A stretch of 7,271 nucleotides of DNA, taken from assembly GCA_002399085.1 (NCBI GenBank), contig DHCY01000033.1, positions 1,164-8,434 on the forward strand. The letters are read 5' to 3'. The stretch's first letter is position 1; each line of letters opens with the position of its first letter. Shown one piece after another: positions 1 to 6,170 of this stretch. The notes beneath the pieces are model-generated. The model saw only the letters and a list, made by a program, of their open reading frames with translations. It was not told the DNA's origin and made no database searches. The stretch comes from Anaerolineaceae bacterium UBA4890 (GTDB taxonomy: Bacteria; Chloroflexota; Anaerolineae; Anaerolineales; Anaerolineaceae). The position numbers were made by a program, and so were the translations under genes.

Positions 1-51
1 TAGTCCCTCGGTCACTGCGAGCCACTGAAAGGGGCGTGGCAGTCTGCCTTT
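1..51. repeat. Left copy of a dispersed intergenic repeat
   Basis: Two blocks here recur in the same order at the far right of the window. The block CCCTCGGTCACTG is at 5-17 and 7176-7188. A 22-bp block ending in GCAGTCTGCCTTT is at 30-51 and 7250-7271. Between the blocks the left copy has only about 12 bp, while the right copy has about 60 bp including a strong hairpin. This is directly visible. It probably belongs to a genome-wide intergenic repeat family, and both copies may continue outside what is seen. No gene is visible in 1-402. Confidence 0.7.
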
Positions 52-80
52 GACTTTTAAATAGCTTTCAGTTCACCTCC

Positions 81-256
81 GCTCATGATGTCAGGTTCAA
101 CGACGTAACCTGACCTACAGGAAAGTCACGGTAGCCCCACGGTCACTGCCGCTCGTGATGTCAGGTTCAACGACGCAACCTGACCTACAGGAAAGTCACG
201 TTAGCCCCACGGTCACTGCCGCTCATGAGGTCAGGTTCAACGACGTAACCTGACCT
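81..256. repeat. Three tandem 70-bp repeats, each with a hairpin
   Basis: The units start at 81, 151 and 221 with an exact 70-bp period; the third is cut off after about 37 bp. Each contains an inverted repeat with arms GTCAGGTT and AACCTGAC around a 9-base loop (90-97/107-114, 160-167/177-184, 230-237/247-254). In unit 3 a T-to-G change at 229 lets the stem grow to 10 bp (228-237/247-256), whereas units 1 and 2 have one mismatch there. The other differences between units (A/G at 85/155, T/C at 106/176, G/T at 131/201) fall outside the arms. This is a palindromic intergenic tandem repeat, not a CRISPR array: the period is constant and there are no unique spacers. Confidence 0.85.
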
Positions 257-336
257 ACCCGGATTCTGACGTTTGCCAACGAAGAAAAAGGGAGGTCCCA
301 TCACCCATGAACTGGTAGTTGCTTTTTTTCTTTTCC

Positions 337-382
337 TACCACCTATCAGCTATGAGCTTTCACCTATACCACCTATCAGCTA
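337..382. repeat. Direct 16-bp repeat; inverted relic of the 3' array unit in the operon leader
   Basis: The 16-mer TACCACCTATCAGCTA occurs exactly at 337-352 and 367-382, with a 30-bp period. The stretch 339-362 is the reverse complement, with one extra base, of the AGCTCATAGCTGATAG-containing part of the 85-86-bp array units at 6784-7103. It lies just ahead of the SAM hydrolase start, so the promoter and leader of the operon appear to be built partly on repeat-derived DNA. A T-rich tract (323-334) precedes it. No convincing -35/-10 pair could be chosen here. Confidence 0.65.
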
Positions 383-402
383 AATAAAGTAAACTTAGCT
401 GC

Positions 403-1194
403 ATGAACCTCATCACCATCACCACCGATTTTGGAAACCTCAACGGTTTCACTGGCACGATGAAAGGCGTCATCTTCAATATCAACCCCCACGCCCAAAT
501 CGTCGACATCACCCATGAAATCCCCGCGCAAGACGTCCGCACCGGCTCCATCGCCCTTTGGCGCTCCGTGCCCTACTTCCCCGCTGGCACCGTCCACATT
601 GCTGTGGTCGATCCTGGCGTTGGCACCACCCGCCGCCCCATCGCCGCCAAACTCGGCGACCAGTTCTTCGTCCTGCCCGACAACGGGCTGATCACCCCCA
701 TGCTGGAAGATGCTGAAGCCGCCGGCAAAGAAGTCACCATCGTGCACCTCGACAAACCCGAATACTGGCTGCCCACCGTTTACACCACTTTCCACGGTCG
801 CGACATCTTTGCTCCCGTTGGTGCGCATCTATCCAAAGGCACCCCCATCAACGCCATGGGCACCCCCATCACCAATCCCGTGCGTACGCCCCTGCCCAAA
901 CCAATCCAAACCGAACAGGGTTACCACGCTAATATCATCGTGATCGATGTTTTCGGCAACTGCTCCACCAACCTGCGCGTTTCCCAAATCCCTGATCTCA
1001 CGAAAACGACCTTGAAAATCAAAAACGAAACCATCGAAGGCATCGTCCCCTCTTACGGTCACCGCAAACCCGGTGACCTGGTGGCAGTCACCGACAGCGA
1101 AGGCTTCGTCGAAATCGCCGTGGTCAATGGCTCAGCCGCCAAAAAATTCAATATTCAACTCGACGACCTCGTAGAGGTTATTTTTAATGACTGA
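403..1194 (+). CDS. S-adenosylmethionine hydrolase (adenosine-forming), DUF62/SAM hydroxide adenosyltransferase family
   Basis: The product is 263 aa, the usual size for this family. Family members use water (hydroxide) to cleave SAM to adenosine and L-methionine in the cytoplasm and are relatives of fluorinase and chlorinase. The N-terminal TTDFG (7-11) supplies the Asp (D9) that matches the ribose-binding Asp of fluorinase. DITH (35-38), the FPAGTVHIAVVDPGVG block (59-74), PDNGL (92-96) and TFHGRDIFAP (129-138) are all typical. The Asp-Arg-His triad described for the family is present as D70, R77 and H131, which separates it from true halogenases. The C-terminal domain shows IDVFGN (181-186) and NGSAA (242-246). 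The ATG at 403 gives a full N-terminus but has no clear Shine-Dalgarno; the next Met (residue 20) would remove the active-site motif. The gene ends inside the start of the ECF ATPase gene (8-bp overlap), marking it as the first gene of that operon. Family assignment is firm; the activity is inferred from conserved residues. Confidence 0.92.
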   Translation: MNLITITTDFGNLNGFTGTMKGVIFNINPHAQIVDITHEIPAQDVRTGSIALWRSVPYFPAGTVHIAVVDPGVGTTRRPIAAKLGDQFFVLPDNGLITPMLEDAEAAGKEVTIVHLDKPEYWLPTVYTTFHGRDIFAPVGAHLSKGTPINAMGTPITNPVRTPLPKPIQTEQGYHANIIVIDVFGNCSTNLRVSQIPDLTKTTLKIKNETIEGIVPSYGHRKPGDLVAVTDSEGFVEIAVVNGSAAKKFNIQLDDLVEVIFND

Positions 1195-2809
1195 AAACCA
1201 GCCGCTGCCCCTGGTAGTCGAAAACCTCACTTTTCAATACCACACGCGCAGCACGCCCGCCATCCAAAACCTGGACCTGGTGCTCGAACCCGGTCAAGTC
1301 ATGCTCCTGGCTGGCTCCTCCGGCTGCGGTAAAACCACGCTCATGCGCTGCATCAACGGGCTGATCCCCCATTCTTATCACGGTGAAATGTCCGGCGAGA
1401 TCCTGATCCACGGTCAGTCTGTCAAGGGCATGGGTCTTTCACAGATCTCAACCCACATCGGTACGCTCCTGCAGGACCCCGAACGCCAGATTTTGGGCAC
1501 CTATGTGCTCAACGAAGTCTGTTTCGGCTTGGAATCTCAGGGCATGTCCCGCGAAGAAATGCTCCCCAAAGCCTACAAAGCCCTCGAGCGCCTGCATATC
1601 CTGCACCTCAAAGACAAGGAAACTTTCTTCACCTCCGGCGGAGAGAAACAAAAGGTCGCCCTCGCCGGCGTGTTGGCAATGGAGCCCGACATTCTCCTGC
1701 TCGATGAACCCCTCGCCAGCCTCGACCCTGCCTCCGCCTACGAAGCCCTGCTTGCCTTCCGTGAACTGGCAGACGAAGGGCTCTCGGTCATGATCGTCGA
1801 ACACCGCGTCGAAGACGTGCTCGCTATCAACCCCGAAAAAGTGCTCTATATGGACGACGGTCGCATCATCTACAACGGAGACGCTGCCGGCTTGATGGAC
1901 GCGGTCGACTACAGCCGCATCAAGTTACCTGCTCCGGTCATCGCCCGCCGCGCGAAGAACCGCCCTGCACCCCATTTTCAGCCCACCGTGCCCCCAATTG
2001 ACCCCCACAGCCAGCCCCTGGTTTCTTTTCAGGACGTGCGCTTTCAATACACAGCCGATACTCCCGAAGTGCTGCACGGAATCAACCTTGATATCCGTGC
2101 CGGCGAGGTGATCGCCATATTAGGGCACAACGGCTCGGGCAAAACCACCACCGTCAAGCACGCCCTTGGTTTGCTCAAGCCCACCGCCGGCAAAGTGCTG
2201 CTCGAAGGGGTCGACACTAAAAAATCCACCGTCGCCGAGGCTGCCAAAACCATCGGCTATGTCTTCCAGAGCCCCAGCCAGATGCTTTTTGCCGCCACCG
2301 TGCGCGAAGAACTGGCATACGGTCCCAAAAACCTGCGCTTTTCCCCGCAGCAGGTGGAAGAAAACGTAAATTGGGCGATCGAGACCGTCAATCTGGAGGA
2401 AGAATTGCCCACCCCGCCCCTCGCGCTCTCTTTTGGTCAACAAAAACGAGTTTCCATCGCCTCGGTGCTCTCCATGCGCTCACGCGTCCTGATGATGGAT
2501 GAGCCCACCGCCGGGCAGGATTATTGGAATTATCAAGCCTTCATGAGTACCATCTTGCAGACCCCTGGTTTTGACGCCATCGTCTTCATCACCCACGACC
2601 TCGATCTGGCGCTCATTTTTGCCAACCGCGTGGTGGTTTTATATGGCGGCGAAATTGTCGCCGACGGTCACCCGCAGGATATTTTTCAGGATGAGGAAAA
2701 GTTAATAAAGTGGCGCCTGATGCCAACTTCTTTGCTAAAATTGAATCAGCAATTATGGCCGAAGACCGGTCAATATTTGCGCGCGGAAGCGCTCAGCCAA
2801 TTCATCTAA
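1187..2809 (+). CDS. Energy-coupling factor (ECF) transporter ATPase with two fused ATP-binding domains
   Basis: This 540-aa cytoplasmic protein carries two complete ABC ATPase domains, equivalent to EcfA1 and EcfA2 on one chain. Domain 1 (about 8-245) has Walker A GSSGCGKT (43-50), Q-loop Q96, signature TSGGEKQ (149-155), Walker B LLLDEP (170-175) and switch His H206. Domain 2 (about 277-510) has Walker A GHNGSGKT (313-320), Q361, signature LSFGQQKR (414-421), Walker B LMMDEP (435-440) and H470. A proline-rich linker (about 258-278) joins them. LSFGQ and the TAGQD D-loop deviate from the ABC consensus but are seen in fused ECF ATPases. All catalytic residues are present, so both sites are probably active. 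The ATG overlaps the end of the SAM hydrolase gene; a GAGG at 1174-1177 lies inside that gene, favouring translational coupling. It is the motor for the S and T components encoded just downstream. It could be loosely annotated as CbiO- or YkoD-like. Confidence 0.93.
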   Translation: MTENQPLPLVVENLTFQYHTRSTPAIQNLDLVLEPGQVMLLAGSSGCGKTTLMRCINGLIPHSYHGEMSGEILIHGQSVKGMGLSQISTHIGTLLQDPERQILGTYVLNEVCFGLESQGMSREEMLPKAYKALERLHILHLKDKETFFTSGGEKQKVALAGVLAMEPDILLLDEPLASLDPASAYEALLAFRELADEGLSVMIVEHRVEDVLAINPEKVLYMDDGRIIYNGDAAGLMDAVDYSRIKLPAPVIARRAKNRPAPHFQPTVPPIDPHSQPLVSFQDVRFQYTADTPEVLHGINLDIRAGEVIAILGHNGSGKTTTVKHALGLLKPTAGKVLLEGVDTKKSTVAEAAKTIGYVFQSPSQMLFAATVREELAYGPKNLRFSPQQVEENVNWAIETVNLEEELPTPPLALSFGQQKRVSIASVLSMRSRVLMMDEPTAGQDYWNYQAFMSTILQTPGFDAIVFITHDLDLALIFANRVVVLYGGEIVADGHPQDIFQDEEKLIKWRLMPTSLLKLNQQLWPKTGQYLRAEALSQFI

Positions 2810-2830
2810 TTTGTTTATCGGAGGTATTAA

Positions 2831-3400
2831 ATGAAAGACACGTACACAACTGGTAAGAAAAAAAGTATTTGGTCCTTCGGAACCAAAGAAGTCGTCTATG
2901 CCGCAATCGGTGCCGCACTCTATGCAGTCGTCACCTGGGCATTCAACATCTGGCAGATCCCCGGTGCCGGCAACGTCGGTATCCGCCCGGCTGTCGTCAT
3001 CCCGATGTTCTTCGGTATCGCTTTCGGTCCGATCGTCGGTTTCATCACCGGCTTTGTCGGCAACATCCTCGCCGATATGCTCAGCGGTTATGGCTTCTGG
3101 ATCTGGTGGGACCTCGGCAATGGTATTATGGGTCTCATCCCGGGTCTCTTTTCTGCGATGGTCTACAAATACAACGAGACCAAATCCATCATTTGGGGTG
3201 AACTCTCCGTAATCCTCGGCGCTGGTCTGGGGATGGGTTTGGCAGCCATCTCGGAAATGTGGGTTTCTGGCGCGGATATCAACACAGTTATTTTCGCCAA
3301 CTTCCTGCCCGCTTTCCTGACCAACATCGTCTGGGGCTTGATCTTACTTCCCATTTTGATGATCGCCTACGCTGCCATCGTTCAGCGCAGCGGTCGTTAA
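2831..3400 (+). CDS. ECF transporter S component (substrate-binding membrane protein), substrate unknown
   Basis: This 189-aa hydrophobic protein has about five to six membrane segments (about 21-40, 52-78, 92-112, 122-142, 152-180) and a short charged N-terminus. The block GIAFGPIVGFITGFVGNILAD (62-82), followed by a Gly/Trp-rich stretch WIWWDLGNGIMGLIPG (90-105), resembles the UPF0397/ECF-type S-component families. Small residues in the first helix (A24/A28 and A25/A29) fit the AxxxA motif by which S components dock on EcfT. The start is set by a strong GGAGG at 2820-2824, six bases before the ATG; the gene follows the ATPase by 21 bp. UPF0397-like proteins are often labelled riboflavin transporters, but no specificity can be read here. 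Linkage to a SAM hydrolase suggests a SAM-, methionine- or nucleoside-related ligand as an alternative; this is inference only. Confidence 0.85.
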   Translation: MKDTYTTGKKKSIWSFGTKEVVYAAIGAALYAVVTWAFNIWQIPGAGNVGIRPAVVIPMFFGIAFGPIVGFITGFVGNILADMLSGYGFWIWWDLGNGIMGLIPGLFSAMVYKYNETKSIIWGELSVILGAGLGMGLAAISEMWVSGADINTVIFANFLPAFLTNIVWGLILLPILMIAYAAIVQRSGR

Positions 3401-3415
3401 GGAATCTGAACAATC

Positions 3416-3441
3416 TGGGGGCGGTCGCCTGACTGCCCCCA
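3416..3441 (+). promoter_or_regulatory. Hairpin in the ecfS-ecfT gap, next to the ecfT start
   Basis: TGGGGGCGGTC (3416-3426) pairs with GACTGCCCCCA (3431-3441) around a four-base GCCT loop, giving 11 pairs with one G-T wobble. It fills half of the 51-bp gap and ends 10 bases before the ecfT ATG. No T-run follows (AAACTTGTCT), so it is not a classical terminator. It may stabilise the upstream mRNA end, partially attenuate transcription or control ecfT translation; which of these applies cannot be seen from sequence. Confidence 0.6.
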
Positions 3442-3451
3442 AACTTGTCTC

Positions 3452-4324
3452 ATGCTGGTCGCCTGGAACTACCGTTATCGCAACAGTCCCATGGATCATA
3501 TCGATCCGCGGGCTCGCTTCATCTTCTCGTTTGCGATCCTCTTCGCTGCCACCACCACCTGGAACCCCAACATCCTTTTTGCTGTTTTCGTCATCGCAAT
3601 CACCTGGTATAGCCTGGGCAGGCTGACCTGGAAGGATACCCGCTTTGGCTGGCTGATGATCTCGATCATGCTCTTTACCATGATCGTCATCAACACCATC
3701 ATCACCGGAGGTGGTGCCGGCGGGGTTGTGCCGCCCGGAGGTCAATTGGTTTGGCCCGATGGTGTTTCCATTTTTGGAAGGCACCTGAACATCGGTCTGA
3801 CTGTGGAACGCCTCTGGTTCGCGGTTTCGCAGTTGATGCGTATTCTCTCCATTTCGTTGGTTTTTATCATGATCCCCTACACCATGGATTCCCGCGCCTA
3901 CGGTGTCACCTTCAGCAAGCTCGGTCTGCCCGATCGGCTCGCCTACACCATGGAGCTCTCATTCCGCTTCATCCCCACATTGGCGCGCAATTTCCAGGTT
4001 ACCCTGGACGCCCAACGGGCGCGCGGGTTTGAACTGGACGCCGGCAAGGGCAATATAATCCAGAAGATCAGGCAGGTGGCACCCTTGTTGATTCCGGTAA
4101 CGATGAACGCCATCGTCTCCAGCGAAGACATCGCCAATGCCATGGATCTGCGCGGTTTCGGACAGCGCAAACGCACCTGGCTCTATGAACTCAAATTTCA
4201 CTGGTGGGATTGGGCGATCATCGCCTTTGCGGTGGTCATGCTGGCCGCGGTTGTTTTGCTGGCATACCACTTCGACATGCGCCTGTTCTCGGTTCCCAAT
4301 TGGTGGTACGGTCTGTTTAATTAA
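3452..4324 (+). CDS. ecfT: ECF transporter transmembrane coupling component EcfT
   Basis: This 290-aa integral membrane protein links the fused ATPase to the S component. The N-terminus YRYRNSPMDHIDPRARF (7-23) matches the usual EcfT opening (short stretch, SP-x-H-x-DPR, then the first helix). Hydrophobic segments lie at about 22-38, 39-56, 66-84, 122-142 and 252-274. The long cytoplasmic part between them holds the two coupling motifs: A190-R191-G192 in AQRARGFE, and a second near L233-R234-G235 in AMDLRGFGQRKR, where the Ala of ARG is Leu. These helices contact the grooves of the ATPases. The length is slightly above that of typical EcfT proteins. ATG 3452 is preferred to Met14 because it keeps the conserved N-terminus, but no Shine-Dalgarno is visible and a hairpin sits just upstream. 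The stop codon directly abuts a repeat fragment (TTAAGCCTTCCCCC). Confidence 0.9.
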   Translation: MLVAWNYRYRNSPMDHIDPRARFIFSFAILFAATTTWNPNILFAVFVIAITWYSLGRLTWKDTRFGWLMISIMLFTMIVINTIITGGGAGGVVPPGGQLVWPDGVSIFGRHLNIGLTVERLWFAVSQLMRILSISLVFIMIPYTMDSRAYGVTFSKLGLPDRLAYTMELSFRFIPTLARNFQVTLDAQRARGFELDAGKGNIIQKIRQVAPLLIPVTMNAIVSSEDIANAMDLRGFGQRKRTWLYELKFHWWDWAIIAFAVVMLAAVVLLAYHFDMRLFSVPNWWYGLFN

Positions 4325-4335
4325 GCCTTCCCCCT
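4321..4335. repeat. Repeat fragment abutting the ecfT stop codon
   Basis: TTAAGCCTTCCCCC, which contains the TAA stop of ecfT, is the same as the junction sequence of the array units at 6886-6899 and 6971-6984. The head of this element (GCCTTCCCC followed by a G-run) appears again at 4633-4650. The repeat therefore begins at, or has replaced DNA up to, the very end of the gene. Confidence 0.55.
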
Positions 4336-4338
4336 TGG

Positions 4339-4436
4339 TGTTGCTCCTGTAGGGCGAGACAAAGTGCCCGTAGGGTATTGAGGAGGGTTACAGACTGGTC
4401 AGACGGACACTTCGGACCCTCCTCAATCCGCCGTTT
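4339..4436. repeat. 97-bp palindromic intergenic element, copy A
   Basis: Copies A (this one) and B (4672-4768) are nearly identical at both ends and diverge in the middle. The shared left part runs from TGTTGCTCCTGTAGGGCGAG to CCCGTAGGGTATTGAGGAGG; the shared right part ends in CAATCCGCCGTTT. The perfect 11-bp arms ATTGAGGAGGG (4377-4387) and CCCTCCTCAAT (4417-4427) enclose a 29-base core. Transcribed from ecfT, it would form a stem-loop and could protect or end the mRNA. It could be a miniature mobile element; no target-site duplication is obvious. Confidence 0.8.
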
Positions 4437-4479
4437 CGTCCGTAAAATCGTCCCATCGACTGATAGGGTACATAATGCA

Positions 4480-4508
4480 TGGGGATGGATGAAGGTTCCC
4501 CAGTTTTT
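4480..4508 (+). terminator. Possible rho-independent terminator of the ECF operon
   Basis: TGGGGA (4480-4485) pairs with TCCCCA (4497-4502) over an 11-base loop, and TTTTT follows at 4504-4508. The stem is only 6 bp, so this is a modest candidate. It lies about 155 bp after the ecfT stop, downstream of repeat copy A, whose hairpin is longer but lacks a T-run. Confidence 0.35.
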
Positions 4509-4602
4509 CCCCAATATCCACGGGCACGCTGTCTCGCTCTGCGGATATGCTGAATTCAGGCGGTTACGAAAGCAAATACATACCTCACCCCCGCTGTGCG
4601 GA

Positions 4603-4620
4603 CCCTCTCCAAGGAGAGGG
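4603..4620. repeat. Short GC-rich inverted repeat
   Basis: CCCTCTCC and GGAGAGGG are perfect complements separated by AA. The surrounding sequence (CCTCACCCCC before it, GCCTTCCCCTATGGGGG at 4633-4649 after it) resembles the common palindromic intergenic repeats and the heads of the array units at the right end. A TTTTT run at 4628-4632 lies 7 bases downstream, so weak terminator activity is possible. The rest of 4437-4671 shows no gene. Confidence 0.5.
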
Positions 4621-4671
4621 CTGGTAGTTTTTGCCTTCCCCTATGGGGGACCCGTGTCGAGCCAAGGCATA

Positions 4672-4768
4672 TGTTGCTCCTGTAGGGCGAGACAAAGTAC
4701 CCGTAGGGTATTGAGGAGGGTAACAGCCTGGTGAGGCGTGCACATCTGCCCTCCTCAATCCGCCGTTT
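4672..4768. repeat. 97-bp palindromic intergenic element, copy B
   Basis: This is the second copy of the element at 4339-4436, in the same orientation. The arms ATTGAGGAGGG (4710-4720) and CCCTCCTCAAT (4749-4759) are unchanged, while the enclosed 28 bases differ from copy A at many positions. In this core GCCT/AGGC (4726-4729/4734-4737) can form a small inner hairpin. It ends about 155 bp before the baeRF start, and an open frame running through it upstream of 4924 is repeat sequence rather than coding. Confidence 0.8.
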
Positions 4769-4911
4769 TCCCCACAATCTTTACATCGGCAGATTGGCTA
4801 CGCAAAGTCGCTAGTACAAGGAAAGAACAAGGTGACCATCGTTGGACGGTATACTTTAACAGTGGTTTTAGCACTCTTGCTACAAAACCAGAGACTAACG
4901 AATTTGCAACT

Positions 4912-4917
4912 GGAGGA
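4912..4917 (+). promoter_or_regulatory. Ribosome binding site that sets the baeRF start
   Basis: GGAGGA lies six bases before ATG 4924. The open frame extends upstream to an ATG at 4738, but that ATG lies inside repeat copy B and the 62 extra residues have no family similarity. This site therefore decides in favour of 4924. Confidence 0.85.
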
Positions 4918-4923
4918 TACAAA

Positions 4924-6078
4924 ATGGACAATTTATATGAAGACTATTCAGCAGGGATTTTAGATAATTGCGAACCTCCTTGCCTTTCGCTCTACATGCC
5001 TACGCATCGGCAGCACCCTGACAATCAGCAAGATCCAATCCTTTTCCGGAACCTTGTCAAAGAGCTGGAAGAGTCGCTCCTGAAACAATACTCAAGGAGA
5101 GAGGTGGATCAGTTATTGGAACCTGCAACCGCGTTGATGGATGACCGCGAGTTTTGGAACCATAGCCTGGATGGGCTGGCACTCCTGATCGCGAAGGATT
5201 TTTCCCGTATTTACAGACTTCAACTTCCCACACCGAAAATTGCTGTGGTGGCAAACAGCTTTCACCTAAAGCCCCTGATGTACACCCTTCAGTCAATCGA
5301 TCGTTATCAGGTACTTGGATTGAACCAGGAGGAGGTCAAACTTTTCGAGGGTAATCGAAACGCCCTGGATGAGATTGAACTGCATCCGGATGTGCCACGC
5401 ACGCTAAAAGAGGCTTTGGGCAGCGAACTGACCGAGCCATATCTCAATTTCCGCTCACCCGGCGGCGTACGTGGCTCTCAGACAGTCGCGTTCCATGGGC
5501 ATGGGAGCAAAGACGAGGAGATGGCAGTCGATGCCGAACGCTTCTTCCGTGCGGTCGACAAGGCAATCCTCGAGCATCACTCCAAGCCGTCGGGTTTACC
5601 ACTGATCCTGGCAGCACAAAGCGAGCATCACCACATGTTTAGAGAAGTCAGCAATAATCCGTTCCTCGTGGAAGAAAGCCTTGACGTGCATCCCGATTCC
5701 CTGGCATCGATCGATGAATTACGTGAGCGTGCTTGGAAACTAATGGAGCCGCGTTATTTAGCGCGAAAGGACACTTTGGTTGAACAGTATGCGATTGCGA
5801 ACTCCCAAGACCTTGCTGGTGACCATCTCAAACAGGTTGCCCAGGCAGTTGCCGTTGGAAGAGTAGCAACACTCCTGATCGAAGCCAATCGACAGGTCCC
5901 CGGCCGGATCGATGAAGCGACAGGTGCGATAGAGTATGGCGAGATGGATCACCCGGAGGTTGATGACGTAATCGATGATTTGGCAGCCTTAGCACTGAAG
6001 ATGGGCGGAGAAGTTGCGATTTTACCAGCCGATCAAATGCCAACAGAGACTGGAATAGCTGCAATATATCGTTATTAG
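4924..6078 (+). CDS. Bacterial archaeo-eukaryotic release factor-like protein (baeRF superfamily, probably family 3)
   Basis: This is a 384-aa soluble protein without signal peptide or membrane segments. The N-terminal CLSLYMPTHRQHPDNQQDPI (20-39), then RNLVKELEESL (42-52), matches the usual opening of baeRF family 3. The middle region has FHGHGSKDEE (190-199) and ERFFRAVDKAI (205-215), where the family has a similar Gly/His-rich loop; it continues with PLILAAQSEHHHMFREVSNN (226-245) and an ERAWKLMEP segment (268-276). The C-terminal part (about 285-384) is the eRF1/Pelota C-terminal-like fold, with ATLLIEANRQVPGRID (315-330), DDLAALALKMGGEVAILP (351-368) and the ending MPTETGIAAIYRY. The family is proposed to act at the ribosome (release, rescue or RNA-linked quality control); this is not proven for such proteins. 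No canonical GGQ is present; GGVRGSQ (180-186) is the nearest feature. It is apparently monocistronic, set off from the ECF operon by 600 bp of repeats, and its codon use is less C-rich than that of the ECF genes. Confidence 0.8.
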   Translation: MDNLYEDYSAGILDNCEPPCLSLYMPTHRQHPDNQQDPILFRNLVKELEESLLKQYSRREVDQLLEPATALMDDREFWNHSLDGLALLIAKDFSRIYRLQLPTPKIAVVANSFHLKPLMYTLQSIDRYQVLGLNQEEVKLFEGNRNALDEIELHPDVPRTLKEALGSELTEPYLNFRSPGGVRGSQTVAFHGHGSKDEEMAVDAERFFRAVDKAILEHHSKPSGLPLILAAQSEHHHMFREVSNNPFLVEESLDVHPDSLASIDELRERAWKLMEPRYLARKDTLVEQYAIANSQDLAGDHLKQVAQAVAVGRVATLLIEANRQVPGRIDEATGAIEYGEMDHPEVDDVIDDLAALALKMGGEVAILPADQMPTETGIAAIYRY

Positions 6079-6139
6079 AAGCGGAATACCGCCAAGCAAC
6101 CAGGATCTGGTGGTGGTAGGCAGTTTTTATGAATGGATA

Positions 6140-6170
6140 ACGGGCAGGCACTGAAAATGTGCCTGCCCGT
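6140..6170. terminator. Strong hairpin between convergent genes, likely bidirectional terminator
   Basis: ACGGGCAGGCAC (6140-6151) and GTGCCTGCCCGT (6159-6170) pair perfectly over 12 bp with a TGAAAAT loop. It lies 61 bp after the baeRF stop and 124 bp beyond the lipoprotein stop on the other strand. There is no good T-run on either side, so it may act with Rho or as a 3' end stabiliser. The remaining 6171-6294 stretch is AT-rich and holds no gene. Confidence 0.65.

Noticed and set aside
81..256. CRISPR array
   Set aside because: The whole 70-bp period is repeated without unique spacers and no cas genes are present; the same reasoning applies to the 6784-7103 array.
281..336. Riboswitch or terminator upstream of the operon (purine run at 281-291, T-rich run at 322-336)
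   Set aside because: The two runs pair only with several bulges, and no known riboswitch core was recognised.
376..828. Minus-strand open frame of 150 codons opposite the SAM hydrolase gene
   Set aside because: It is a shadow of a clearly conserved plus-strand gene; the peptide is Gly/Asp-rich with no family features. The same applies to the other long antisense frames under the ECF genes.
4378..4734. Open frame of 118 codons in the gap after ecfT
   Set aside because: It runs through repeat copy A, the short palindrome and part of copy B, has no ribosome binding site and no recognisable protein pattern.
4842..4870. Promoter for the baeRF gene (TTGGAC at 4842-4847, TATACT at 4850-4855)
   Set aside because: The two boxes are too close to work together, and neither has a good partner at 16-18 bp, so no promoter is called.
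4738..4923. N-terminal extension of the baeRF protein by 62 residues
   Set aside because: The upstream ATG lies in repeat copy B; a good GGAGGA precedes ATG 4924 and the family N-terminus begins shortly after it.
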